NCBI RefSeq assembly: GCF_036898095.1
Contig: NC_090728.1
Span: forward strand, 83,810,891 to 83,874,890
Source: Palaemon carinicauda
Lineage: Eukaryota > Arthropoda > Malacostraca > Decapoda > Palaemonidae
Reading direction: 5' to 3'
Length of the DNA: 64,000 bases
The position numbers were made by a program, and so were the translations under genes. Under the pieces are notes generated by a model. The model made no database searches. It was not told the origin of the DNA and was given only the letters and a program-made list of their open reading frames with translations. Shown here piece after piece: positions 18,237 to 29,147 of this stretch (positions are counted from its first letter, which is position 1; each line of letters begins with the position of its first letter).

Positions 18237-20226
18237 AGAAGTGAAGTGAACAGAGTAAGGAAGGCTGGCTCAAGAATTGAAGAAACAGTGAAAGATGGAA
18301 ATGGAAGGTTAAAAGGAGAGGAGGCAAGGAAAAGGTGGGTGGAATATTTTTAAGGTGTACTGAATATTGAGGATAATAGGGAGGTAGATATAATTGCTGT
18401 TGCAGGTGTTGAGGTGCCGGTGATGGAGGATGAGAATGAGAGAGAGATTACAATAGAGGAAGTGAAGAGAGCACTAGATGAAACGAGAGTAGGAAAAGCA
18501 TCTGGTATGAATGGTGTGAGAGCTGAGATGTTGAAGGAAGGGGGTGTGACTGTACTTGAAGGGTTGGTGAGATTGTTTAATATGTGTTTTGTGTTGTCAA
18601 TGGTACCAGTAGATTGGGTTTGTGCATGTATTGTACCACTATATAAGGGTAAGGAGATGTGCATGAGTGTTGTAATTCAAGAGGTATTAGTTTGTTGAGT
18701 GTAGTTGGAAAAGTGTATGGTAGAGTAATGATTAATAGGATTAAGAATAAAACAGAAAATGCAATCTTAGAAGTACAGGGTTGTTTTAGAAGAGGTAGGG
18801 GTTGTATGAATCAGATTTTTACAGTTAGGTGGTTATGCGAGAAATATTTAGCAAAAGGTAAGGAGGTGTATGTTGCGTTTATGGATCTGGAGAAAGCGTA
18901 TGATAGAGTGGATAGAGACGCAATGTGGAATGTGATGAGGTTATATGGAGTTAGTGGAAGGTTGTTGCAAGCAGTGAAAAGTTTCTACAAAAGTAGTAAA
19001 ACATGTGTTAGAATAGGAAATGAAGTGAGTGATTGGTTTCCGGTGAGAGTGGGGCTGAGACAGGGATGTGTGATGTCGCCGTGGTTGTTTAACTTGTATA
19101 TTGATGGAGTGGTGAGAGAGGTGAATGCTCGAGTGCTTGGACAAGGATTAAAACTGGTAGACGAGAATGACCATGAATGGGAGGTAAATCAGTTGTTGTT
19201 TGTGGATGATACTATACTGGTTGTAGACACAGAAGAGAAGCTTGGCCGATTAGTGACAGAATTTGGAAGGGTGTGTGAGAGAAGGAAGTTGAGAGTTAAT
19301 GTGGGTAAGAGTAAGGTTATGAGATGTACGAGAAGGGAAGGTGATGCAAGGTTGAATGTCATGTTGAATGGAGAGTTACTTGAGGAGGTGGATCAGTTTA
19401 AGTACTTGGGGTCTGTTGTTGCAGCAAATGGTGGAGTGGAAGCAGATGTACGTCAGAGAGTGAATGAAGGTTGCAAAGAGTTGGGGGCAGTTAAGGGAGT
19501 AGTAAAAAATAGAGGGTTGGGCATGAATGTAAAGAGAGTTCTATATGAGAAAGTGATTGTACCAACTGTGATGTATGGATCGGAGTTGTGGGGAATGAAA
19601 GTGACGGAGAGACAGAAATTGAATGTGTTTGAGATGAAGTGTCTGAGGAGTATTGCTGGTGTATCTCGAGTAGATAGGGTTAGGAACGAAGTGGTGAGGG
19701 TGAGAACGGGTGTAAGAAATGAGTTAGCAGCTAAAGGGGATATGAATGTGTTGAGGTGGTTTGGCCATGTTGAGAGAATGGAAAATGGCTGTCTGCTAAA
19801 GAAGGTGATGAATGTAAGAGTTGAGAAGAAGGCCAAGGTTTGGGTGGATGGATGGAGTGAAGAAAGCTCTGGGTGATAGGAGGATAAATGTGAGAGAGGC
19901 AAGAGAGCGTGCTAGAAATAGGAATGAATGGCGAGCGATTGTGACGCAGTTCTCGTAGGCCCTGCTGCTTCCTCCGGTGCCTTAGATGACCGCGGAGGTA
20001 GCAGCAGTAGGGGATTCAGCATTATGAAGCTTCATCTGTGGTGGATAACGGGGGAGGGTGGGCTCTGGCACCCTAGCAGTACCAGCTGAAGTCGGTTGAG
20101 TCCCTTGTCAGGCTGGGAGGAACGTAGAGAGTAGAGGTCCCCTTTTTGTTTTGTTTCATTTGTTGATGTCGGCTACCCCCCAAAATTGGGGGAAGTGCCT
20201 TGGTATATGTATGTATGTATGTATGT
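18237..20226 (+). mobile_element. Non-LTR retrotransposon, 5'-truncated, inserted in copy H
   Basis: The element is an RT-bearing LINE fragment that starts inside the coding region and ends in a short tandem tail (ATGT units, 20205-20226). An 8-bp direct repeat, ATAAGAGT, lies at 18229-18236 and 20227-20234 and is a good candidate target-site duplication. The 3' end holds a hairpin, CCCCCCAAAATTGGGGG, near 20175. Microsatellite-like tails are typical of RTE-type elements, but I could not place the clade with certainty. Insertion is just 3' of the H recombinase stop codon. Confidence 0.85.
18300..19958 (+). pseudogene. Non-LTR reverse transcriptase (ORF2-like), frameshifted
   Basis: 18414-18698 reads ITIEEVKRALDETRVGKASG and FNMCFVLSMVPVDW (RT N-terminus). 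A frameshift near 18653 leads to 18659-19876, 405 codons. RT motifs there are NSRGISLLSVVGKVYGRVM, FRRGRGCMNQIF, AFMDLEKAYDRVDRDAMW, VGLRQGCVMSPWLFNLYIDG and LLFVDDTILV, where FVDD stands for the usual FADD. A C-terminal stretch has VLRWFGHVERM. A duplicated GGAT near 19855 shifts the frame; the natural end, WRAIVTQFS, is reached in another frame with TAG at 19956-19958. An earlier in-frame TAA lies near 18350. The copy is inactive. Confidence 0.85.
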
Positions 20227-20247
20227 ATAAGAGTCCATGCACAACAC

Positions 20248-20640
20248 TTAAGAAGCTGGTTTAATCACAGTACCAGTGGCCACCACAAAGTGTTTGATCT
20301 CGTCCAACCGACGTACATAATGTTCAAAGAACACTCCTGAAGATTTTCATCCTGTGTAAGCCTGTAAGCCTTCAAAGGACATAGATTGGAAAAAATTTAA
20401 GGAAGAGACAACTTTCCTAGGGTCATGACCCGATAGTATATTATCTGAGTCAGCCCTTCTGATGAAATTAGTGAGTTTGGATTTTAGTCGTTTCAGAGAA
20501 AGATTACATTCTGTTGTCTCCCCTTTAAAAAGTTGACTGCCTTTAAAGACCTGACTCTAACAGGTAGGCCTTCCACAGAAAAGGATCCTCCTGTAGGTGA
20601 TAATTCACTATCTGATATGCAAAATAAGATATAAAAGGGA
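20248..20640 (-). pseudogene. DIRS-like tyrosine recombinase C-terminus, copy H
   Basis: The minus strand ends with EIKHFVVATGTVIKPAS and a TAA at 20250-20248, matching the copy C ending KRSVVAVGCVVNPAV and the copy F ending. Upstream the sequence for LNFFQSM, AYTG and KSSGVFFEHY is readable but interrupted by stops; the catalytic Tyr codon region (EHY) is still present. Homology fades near 20640. The non-LTR element separates it from its own 3' end at 17179-18228. Confidence 0.65.
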
Positions 20641-21888
20641 AAGTTGAACAATTGTAGCTTGTGTCACGGATAAATTTGACATAATGCTAATATTTAAACT
20701 ATAGAACAAACAGCTAATAATTCATAAAAGAACTGATAAACCCACTTTTATCATAAGTTCTTCAAAGTAATCCTTATACTACAGGTGTCATAATAAATTT
20801 CAACTAATCTTAAAATCTGAAAAAGTAAAATTATAATCTTTAGTTCTGTGAATTACTGAATTTACAGTATATAATTTTCAACACATATCAAACACTTCAT
20901 GAATATTTATGAGCTATCTGGTAAACACATTTCATAAAAAAAACATAAAAAGATTTTACCTGATATTGGCGCTGTGGCGGGGATTTTGAAGAGGAGATAC
21001 CTAAATAGTGCGAGACCTCTGGTTGTAAATTATCACGCCCCAGTATATTATATCGACACCTTATATAGATGAGCGAGCTGGGTTCAACCTGGCATTCCTA
21101 TGCAAATTTTTCTCTGGTAATATATAGCAGTTATATTCCTTAGAAATGGTGCTTTAGGAGCATTTCACTGGGCGGTTAGAAATGGTGCTTTAGGGGCATT
21201 TCACTGGGCGGCACAGCTCGGAGCCCAGAAAAAAGTTTTTGCCAAAGACAATTATTTTATGTTTTTTTTTGAAAAAGTTCTCCATTGATGACAGTGTCAC
21301 CCACCATACCCTGCCTTGTAAAGTAAAATTTGTCCTTTTTCCAGTAGACTATGAAGTTAATTCATTGGATTTTTAGTTTCATTGATATTCTTATGTAACA
21401 TGTGAAAGCATGGTTTAAAGATTTATCTATACACATGTTAGAAAGAAGTTTCTCTAAAAGTACCATGTATTTGAGGTTAGCACTGACCAGAACAGAAGAA
21501 AAAACTTCCTTATTGGGTTGGTTAAGTTATGTTTGTAGATCCAAGGATACATGTTCAAATTCAGTCTCGGTCAGGAGCTGAAGTTTTATTCACAAATTTA
21601 ATTTTCTTTATCATTAGTGTAAATAACATTTATATAAATGGAATGTTAGATTAAATTCAAATTTTAGGTATTTTTTCAGAAGTTAAATGTGGGTTGGGTC
21701 TATAGAAAGCTGTCCAGTACCTGAAAGTTTTGGCTAATGATGATTAAAAGATCACAAGCATTGCCTGTACAATTATAGGTTCTTAAGTATTGATTTATGT
21801 TTATTTTAGAAATATTAAAAATGTAGATTTATTAGTTTATATAGAAGTATTATTGCCGAAATTCAATTTTGATTTATGTTATTTGCAG
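20641..21888. other. AT-rich non-coding DNA, probable intron or intergenic, with a short tandem repeat
   Basis: No transposon tip or coding motif is recognised. A 36-bp unit, TTAGAAATGGTGCTTTAGGA and on to TTTCACTGGGCGG, occurs twice in tandem at 21140-21211 with one base difference. Confidence 0.55.
21140..21211. repeat. Two-copy 36-bp tandem repeat
   Basis: The units are 21140-21175 and 21176-21211, differing only at GGAGC versus GGGGC. Confidence 0.9.
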
Positions 21889-21952
21889 ATTGAAGGAGGT
21901 AACAATGCAAAAAGTGTTGGGAACACTGAAGTTCATATCATCAGAAGCAAAG
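21889..21952 (+). CDS. Candidate host-gene exon (64 nt)
   Basis: The interval is bounded by a good acceptor (TTATGTTATTTGCAG) and a donor (AAAG then GTTTGT). Read with one leading base it is fully open and ends in phase 0: LKEVTMQKVLGTLKFISSEAK. The next candidate exon at 29048 begins in phase 0, so the two can be joined. The alternative frame (IEGGNNAKSVGNTEVHIIRS) is also open but ends in phase 1 and would not fit. I do not recognise the protein. The intron between the two would be about 7.1 kb and would contain the DIRS-like copy E in the opposite orientation. Confidence 0.5.
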
Positions 21953-22585
21953 GTTTGTTTTTTGTGGATTTGTGTTGTTATTAGTTTCCTAGCCTAGCCA
22001 ATGGTAGAAGTTGCAAGTATCAAGCTTTACTGACAAGTTCTACAGTGTAAGAGCTAATGGAACAGATTGAAGAATAAGACTTGTGGAACTGCTCTATTTA
22101 TCTAATAAAAACAAATTGTATTGGTTCATCCAATCACATCTCTATTTAGAGATTTCAAAGATTGAGATGGTTTTGACATATAATGAGAAGGAAGGAGTTG
22201 TAGTTAGCAGAATATATTAAATGCAGAAGTTACAGGTCAAAGACCAGTAGGAAGGACAAAAAAAATAAAGAAAGTGTATATATGATGACCCTGACCGAAT
22301 ATCAATTTAGGCAGATGACATTACCTGTGGATTACATATCCTCAAAGCAAGAGCTTCTCAACAATAGAATGAAAATTCCAGAATTTACACACTTTTTGGT
22401 AACTACAGCATCACCAGAACATCACCTGGTTGTGATACCAAATGTGGTAAAAGTTTTCATTCTCTTTTCAATGATGAGACTGGTCACTAAAGTGTTTAAT
22501 ACACTTGCGTTTGGTATAATGGTCTATTTCGTTGATTTGATTTTTTGGTCTGTGTTATTTAAATTAGTACAAGATTATCCCAGGT

Positions 22586-22834
22586 ATGTCTCAAAAGTTT
22601 TCAAAAGCTGATTACAGTTGGAAATGCAGTTTTGATAGGCTATTATCTGTGAGTTTAGATCTTCACTCTCTGTGTACATCATGTCAGGATAAATATTGTA
22701 CCAATACACACTGTTGGGATGGAAGTTATTGGAATTATGAAAATAAAGGACTTAAGGTTAACAATGCTAAACATATGAAGAAGAAAGATGATTCTAATAT
22801 TGATCCACAATCAGGTGGTGTTAATATCTCCTAG
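22586..22834 (+). pseudogene. Relic with the DIRS gag-like Cys motif
   Basis: The open stretch reads YSWKCSFDRLLSVSLDLHSL, then CTSCQDKYC and HCWDGSYW. It resembles the N-terminal Cys cluster of copy A and B gag (C, then RL, HTVCSDCRGKSC, CGEC). The spacing of the CxxC and the following Cys residues is kept. Flanking sequence is AT-rich and no tip or pol motif is seen, so this would be a very old remnant. The resemblance is short and by eye. Confidence 0.35.
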
Positions 22835-24477
22835 ATCAGTTAACCTATCTTCTATGCTAGACTTGGGCCAACTGGTAGAGATTGGTAGTCAGGATTTTAA
22901 TACCTGGGACTTACATTCTAAGCTTAATTCATAAATTATCTCCATCAAAGCATGTCTTAATTTTATGATCAGCTGCAGAATTCATTGTGTCATTTTATGC
23001 TACCAGTGTTTCAAGTTTCTACCCATAATGTGTTTGAACCTGCCTTCAGTCTTTATTTGGATGATTGCTTGCATGCCTTTGCCTTACCAGTTACATCAGG
23101 CCTAAGCTTTCAGAATTCGTTAATTAATATTATTCATTCTACTATTTTTGCTGATAATGTGGGGTCTATATTGGTTCAAAGTAACAGTAAGAGAAAACAT
23201 AGTCCTTCAACAATGGAAGCTTTTAGTTCTTCTCTTTTCCTATCTTTATCTTTGAACATGGAGTCAGTCATCATTTATATTTTTACTATTGCACCTATTC
23301 TGAGGCTCTATATTTTATGTCTCTGAAGTCCTAAATAGTTCTTGATGTTATGCAGACACATGCATTACCTATAACTGATGACATTTATATTCATGGATTA
23401 TTGATGTGAATTAATGTCTTACCTGTGGCCCCTGAGGCTCCATTTTTTCTTCTGTTGCCTTTTGGAATTCTGAATATGTTTATGTTTTGTTGATGGCTGC
23501 TTTTTATCCTTATGTTCTTGCTTTCAGTGCTGATATTAGCGGTTCGAGAGACGTGTATTCTGGTGTTGTGAAATTTGGGTTTTCTCAGTACACAACAAGT
23601 GTTCCTGCTAGTTTAGTATTGTGACAGCCCTGTGGTGCATCGGCTGTTCTGATGTTTTCAGTTCTTTCATTCTCTTGGGCAACTGTCCACAGGTATGAAT
23701 CCCTTCCTCAGGGGAGTAAGGATCTTTAATGCCTACCCAAATTCAGTCTTCTTGCCTCGATCATTCTCCAGGTAAAGATGATGATTAGATATTTGAGCAA
23801 GAATTTCTTCTTGTGTTTCTACTAAGTGTAAAACCAAAGCTTGAGACTTGTTCTACTTTGTGTTGTCCTCTGAGTTTGATGAGCCTCATCAAATTAGTTT
23901 ATTTTTTTTTTCAAAGTATCATAGGTCTTCAAAAGTACATTTGATGGCTTTTAGGAAGGTGACAAGTAAGCTGTTGCCTGTGCAGTCTCTTTTATAGTTA
24001 GCTTCCCATTTGAAGCTTTACTTGTTGGCAGTGTATCATACAGGCAAGGTGCCTTCTTAGCCTGTGTCTGAAAGAAATAGATACTTCTTCTATCATCAAC
24101 TCTGCCCCCCCCCCCTCCTTCCTCTTGGGACAACATTATAATTAAGAAATTTTCTTTGCTTTCGGAAGTTTAAAATTTGTTAAAAAAGGCAACAAGAAAT
24201 GATGGATTTCTCAGCGTACAGGTGTTTACAATTACTTGTTTATATTTCTGAAAAGTTCATGGTGTAAAGATCAGTTTTGAATGTTTAAAGTCTCAACAAG
24301 TTTCTAATTTTAACAAGGTTTTCAATGGAAACTCTATTGATGGTTCTAGCAGCAGTATAGAAAGGATTGAATAATCTTAATAGGTTTGTAAGACATTTTC
24401 TGTCCCCAGGAGATTTTGTCAGTTCAAGTGCCTTATGTTTTGTGCTCAATAAAACCCTCAAATATTCACAAAAATTT
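22835..24477. other. Non-coding AT-rich DNA, nothing assigned
   Basis: Open frames here (for example 22985-23326) have no motif I know. There is a C-run near 24107-24116. This would be intron if the two candidate exons belong together. Confidence 0.5.
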
Positions 24478-24802
24478 CTTTTTTGGCGTCAGCCATGTCG
24501 TCCTGATGGAAGGTTCCTTTAGGCAGCTTTCTAAGGGATATTTGGCTTCAGTGATACTCCCTGAGGATTGACCACAGGTCTCCAGAATTCTAACTCCTGG
24601 CGCGAGTATCCTTAATATAACTCTTGAGGATATCGCATAATATCAGGGGACGTATTTCTTGATACGACACATAGCTATCTTCACTTTGAATAGAATTTTC
24701 GCTTGGAGGGGGAAGAGTGGTGAAATTGAAGGGGAGCCGTTATCATGGTTACCCTGTGGATCTCCTCCCGGTACCACCACAGCGAACTATTCCTTGTTGC
24801 AA

Positions 24803-25648
24803 TTAAGCATGGATAGCCGCAGATAGAGTAGTTTCGGGTGGGGACTTTGAAATAAAGAGCTTGTCGTTCGTAATTGGCATGTACTCTGCATACCTCCAGG
24901 GATTAGTTTCAGAGCAGGATGGGAGATCTTGAACCCTGAGTCTCTTGTGAGACCCACGGGAGGCGGAGAGTTGAGCAATTGGCCTTTCCAGTTTCGCCTC
25001 CCTTTCTTCGCCTTGTTTGCGAAGACTCTCCATCAGCACTGTGAGATTGGCCATTGCCTGTCTCATGTCATCTGATGGAGGAGCAGAAGTGGAAGGTAAC
25101 GGATCTCGAACCGGTACGGACGGAAGGGACTCCGATTCGACATCATCATCATCTTCAGGAGTCAAAGTGGACTCCTCCTCGTGACCTTCCCCCAGAAGGT
25201 CCTTCTCAGTGTCTGAAGACACTTCAGACATCCTCTCCTTTTGATGGATGTCCATGCCTTGCAATGCGTCGGTGACGTCTGTCTCTACGGCAATCTTGAC
25301 GCAAGGGATCTCAGGTTGTGGCTGGGGTATGACAGCTTCCATACCCGCTTTAGGGAACAGCAAGATGGGCTTCCGTTCATTAGGAAGGTACGGTCCCGTG
25401 GCATTTTTCTGAAAACCACGTACCCATCTGCGCAGCTTCTCTCGTGCTGCATCCCTTGACTCTGCTGACTTGGGGTCATCAAAAGCCTCGGTAACCAAGG
25501 CCTTGCATATATTTCAATCCTTGGGGTCCCAGTACCGAAGAGGTCCCTTAGAAGTGGTGCAGGGGACACGAGCTCTGCACTCTATATGGCCGCAGAAGTC
25601 TTTGCTCCTGACGTTGCAGAAGACGACTTGGCACTTCACTTGGTCCTC
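24803..25648 (-). pseudogene. DIRS-like gag-like protein, copy E, truncated
   Basis: On the minus strand an acceptor-like CTCTCTTTACAG precedes GAGGACCAAG at 25648. The frame reads VVFCNVRSKDFCGHIECR and RYWDPKD, then a TGA (near 25515) where copies C and F have a Cys codon of the WDPxxC motif. From 25498 it is open (231 codons): SAESRDAAREKLRRWVRGFQ, YLPNERKPILLFPKAG, acidic stretches, then RVQDLPSCSETNPWRYAEYM as in C. At 24846 it runs into 3' terminal sequence and stops at 24803. It lacks the C-terminal half of gag. Confidence 0.75.
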
Positions 25649-26179
25649 CTGTAAAGAGAGGAAATTTAAATGAGTATGCGGTAGTTTATCTCATCTGATA
25701 AACAATTATATAAAATATTACTATTAGTATTTTAACCATTATAGCTTAGGATAAACAAGCTAGAAAGGAACTAGGAAAGACACATTCTTGTGTTTCCCAT
25801 CCAGCCAATTGCTGTGACCTCCACCAAAATTGCTGTGACCTCCACCAAAATTAAAACTTAGTGTCTTCCTATTCAGGAAACTCGAGGGAAGGGTCTAACC
25901 CCTAGGGGTAAAGGAGTGTAACTTAACACTAACCTTTCCCAAGGTTTTAATAATGCAGGGTAAATTGTTAACTAACTAGTTAACAGTGTGTTGAAAGAAA
26001 TCTTTTCTTCCAATATATGACTGGTCTTAACAATAGACTGGGCAAGGATACACAGGGTATGTTGGAAAATAACTACTGTATAATATATACTATAGTTTTC
26101 TGTTTGCAGTATGATCTATACTGCAAATATACTAGCTACTGTATAATCATATACAGTACTGTAGTTTAGCTGGCATATT

Positions 26180-27245
26180 GCCAGCTAGGCTAGCCCTGGC
26201 AGTGGGTGGGGTAGTACCTGGCGGCATCAGCCTGGCCGGCATGTTGCCGGTTGGGCTAGTACCTGATGGCACCGGCCCAGCCGGCTTTCGCCGACTGGGT
26301 TAGTACCTGGTGGAACTAGCTGACAGAGAGAGAGAAAGCATGGAGTGAAGGGCTACCTTATTAAGTGTTTGTTAACAGTTATTAAGGGTGTAAGTATATA
26401 ATCTTACTGTCTTCCTCCAGAATGAGAGTTCAGATGGAAGGGGAGAATGAATCATTCAGGCTTACATCCAACCACAAAACCGTTGCCGGTCACTGCCGCT
26501 CCGGGTATGTGGATGGCAGTCCAACAGAGGACTGAAGAACACTCGACAGAACAGGGGTCTCCCACCGGCAGCCGTTGCAGCCGGCACAACCTTTCCCGGA
26601 GCCATGCGTCCACAAGGGAAGACTGAGTGACTAGACAACTGCTTATGTAGGTGCCCGGCTGGCCCCACAACCTACCCAGCAAGCAGTGAGATTGTAGGGC
26701 GACGGCCACAGAGATGCGATGGCTAGGCCATCGCTAAAGGACAGAGGGGGCAGCGAAAAGGGTCCTACATAAAGTGTGGAAGAAGGCGGCAAGGTTGCTG
26801 CCCCTCCCACACAGGGGAGAAACTCTGTTTCATTATCGGCGCCATCCTAGGCGGCAGAGGAATATATATTCTTCAGCCTAGGGTCTGCCAAAACAGTGTT
26901 AGGAGGAGGCGGCAGAATTGCCGCCACCTCTCAACAGGAGGGAAACATCGTTTCAGTGACGGCGCCATCCTAGACGGCAGAAGAATGTCTATTCTTCAGC
27001 CTAGAGTCTAGCCTAGTCTTCTAGACCGCAGGGGAGAAGGTGGCGGCATCATACAACCACTTCAAGTGTAGCCTAGGGAGGCATAGCCTCTTATGCCAGC
27101 AGCTGGAAGCAGGCAGTGGATTGACTACTCACCCTGCTGCTCTGCCGCCAGCAAAAATACTGAATACTCTGAGGTTCTGTTGAACAAACCAGAGCCGGCT
27201 ACCCGCCGGCAAGGGTAAGAGACAGAAAACCCTAGCCCAGTCAAG
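26180..27245 (-). other. Copy E leader with clustered GCCGGC-type motifs
   Basis: The stretch holds many GCCGGC, CCGGC and GGCGGC words, for example around 26225-26300, 26560-26590, 26920-26960 and 27185-27215. This base composition is unlike the flanking AT-rich DNA. It occupies the interval between the ITR-proximal ATG and the gag acceptor, as the GCCGGC-rich stretches of copies C and D do. No coding frame is supported. Confidence 0.6.
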
Positions 27246-28410
27246 CTGGAGTGTCTACTCTATGGCAGGACCAAGATAGGGTTGTCGCCTAAGGCGGCAC
27301 TCAGAGGGAAGAGGGATTACCCTTAAACCTCCACAGGAGACGAGTATCGAATTATATAGTAATTCTAGGAGTTATCTATCTCCTTATGAATTGATAAAAC
27401 GATACACGAGTGTAAACCGGGAACATGTATGAAAGTATACTAAAGCCCATAGGCTAGGTAGCCTAGCACAAGGCGAGACTTCGGTTACCTAAATCCCCGA
27501 ATCTCTTAATGTATACAATCTATAAGGAGGAGGAAAAATATGCGAATATGTATATCTTTACAAGTATAATGTGCCTAAATAGCTTCATATTTTATTAATG
27601 CTATTACAACTAGGAAAGTCGTTCCATAACATGCATGAAGTAAACTGAAGCGCGTAGGCTATGAAGCCTAGCGCCGAGCGAGGTTCGGTTACCTAAATCG
27701 CCGAAACTATAGAGAATACAAACAACATAATATAAAAAAACTTCCTAGTAAAAACTTAATTGAATAGCTTAAAAAATGTTCATGCTATTACAGTCAGGGA
27801 AGTCGTTCAGCTAACTAAATAACACATGCGTTATGAACGATAGCTCCCATGGCGCCTCCGGTGATCGGCGAAGCTCCAAACACTTACAATTACTCTAATT
27901 TCACTATGAAGCAGGAGCTAAAAATTATACACTCAACCTTCCAGAGGCAGAAGAAGTTGGAGATTGCATAGTAAATCCTCAAATATCTAGCACAACGTTA
28001 GAGCAACAGGGAAAACCACCGAGCGAAACTGCTACGAAAATAGGAATAAGCGCCATCTTGAATACAGCGCCATCTAGATACTCAATAGTAGTACGGGAGG
28101 AAGGGTACCTTGATAACGGGTCCCCTTCTTTTTTTGCCACTTTCCCCCCTCGAAACGAAAATGCTATTCGGGGTGAAGATTTCTATGTGTCGTATCAAGA
28201 TATACGTCCCCTGATATTATGCGATATATGTAAGAGAAATTTTAAGGATATTTGCGCCAGGAGTTAGAATTCTGGAGACCTAACGGTTAATTCTCTGGGA
28301 ATATCACTGTAGCCAAATATCCCTTAAAAAGATACCTATAGGAACCTTCCATCAGGACGACATGGCTATCTCACCCAAAAATAGATTTTTCGCTTCGCTT
28401 AAAATCCGTT

Positions 28411-29047
28411 TTACCATTAAAACTTTGAAGAGTCACTATTACTTACCATGTACTGAATGTGCACTGGGGAATCAGTGATTAGTGAGAAATAAGAAAAAAG
28501 TACTATGATACACAAAAAGACAATTTATTATCCACACTTAACATTAGTCTATATTCACCAATTTTTAAAGTAATAGTTGATACAGTTAGTCTCTTCTCAT
28601 AGATAATAACTTTCACATATTGAATTTTCAAAGATAGCAGCTTGTGTGTGGAATAAATGGATAAAGTTTTAACTTATTACAAGTTTTTTATTATGTAGTT
28701 ATAGCTTTAGGGATATTTAATACATATGTAGGGTAGCTCACTAGAGTTAGCAAAGTCAGTTATTGGGGTTTAATCATGTTAATCATATTGGACTTACAAA
28801 CTTTATAACATGATAACCCACTCTTGGAGTGCATCTTACTCTTATGTGGGTGACTACCATATAAGATAACATTTTAGCATATACTGTGATACAATATACT
28901 ATCTGAGTGACTTAACATATATGCACTAAAAAATTGATTACATAAAATATAAATTATTGGAATAATGAATGATAAGCATGTAGGAAATTTAAGTTTTTTT
29001 GACAAATGCTCAAAGCCCAAGAAAATTAAAAATATTTATTTTTTCAG
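28411..29047. other. AT-rich non-coding DNA, probable intron
   Basis: This lies between copy E and the second candidate exon and ends in the pyrimidine tract TTATTTTTTCAG. Nothing else is recognised. Confidence 0.5.
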
Positions 29048-29147
29048 TCTGGTCATCATGCCCTTGAAGAAAGTGCTACTGGTCTTCAGCTCCGAGTAGA
29101 AAACCTGCTGCTAGCAGATAAACATCTCCATGACTTGGCTAAGAAAG
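29048..29147 (+). CDS. Candidate host-gene exon (100 nt)
   Basis: The exon is bounded by TTTATTTTTTCAG and AAAG then GTTTGT. Only one frame is open across it, starting in phase 0 and ending in phase 1: SGHHALEESATGLQLRVENL, then LLADKHLHDLAKK. It is Leu-rich and predicted helical by eye, unlike any transposon protein in the window. It can be spliced to the 21889-21952 exon in phase. I do not recognise the gene. No further exon is evident to 31330. Confidence 0.6.

Larger units (their letters stand above)
24478..28410 (-). mobile_element. DIRS-like copy E, internal deletion derivative with swapped tips
   Basis: ITRs lie at 24478-24772 and 28095-28410. The coding interior is on the minus strand: a short leader ORF near 27970, a long leader with GCCGGC-rich sequence, and gag exon 25648-24846. 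At 24846 gag is joined directly to sequence that in copy F lies between ICR and 3' ITR (ACTACTCTATCTGCGG), so pol, recombinase and ICR are deleted. The outer tips do not follow the interior. The 3' side (24478) carries the L tip TTTTTTGGCGTCAGCC and the 5' side (28410) carries the R tip ending CGCTTAAAATCCGTT. It sits in the probable host intron between the two candidate exons. Confidence 0.82.

Noticed and set aside
22282..22611. 109-codon + frame as a host exon or transmembrane protein
   Set aside because: No supporting splice sites in phase, no motif, and no conservation that I can test here.
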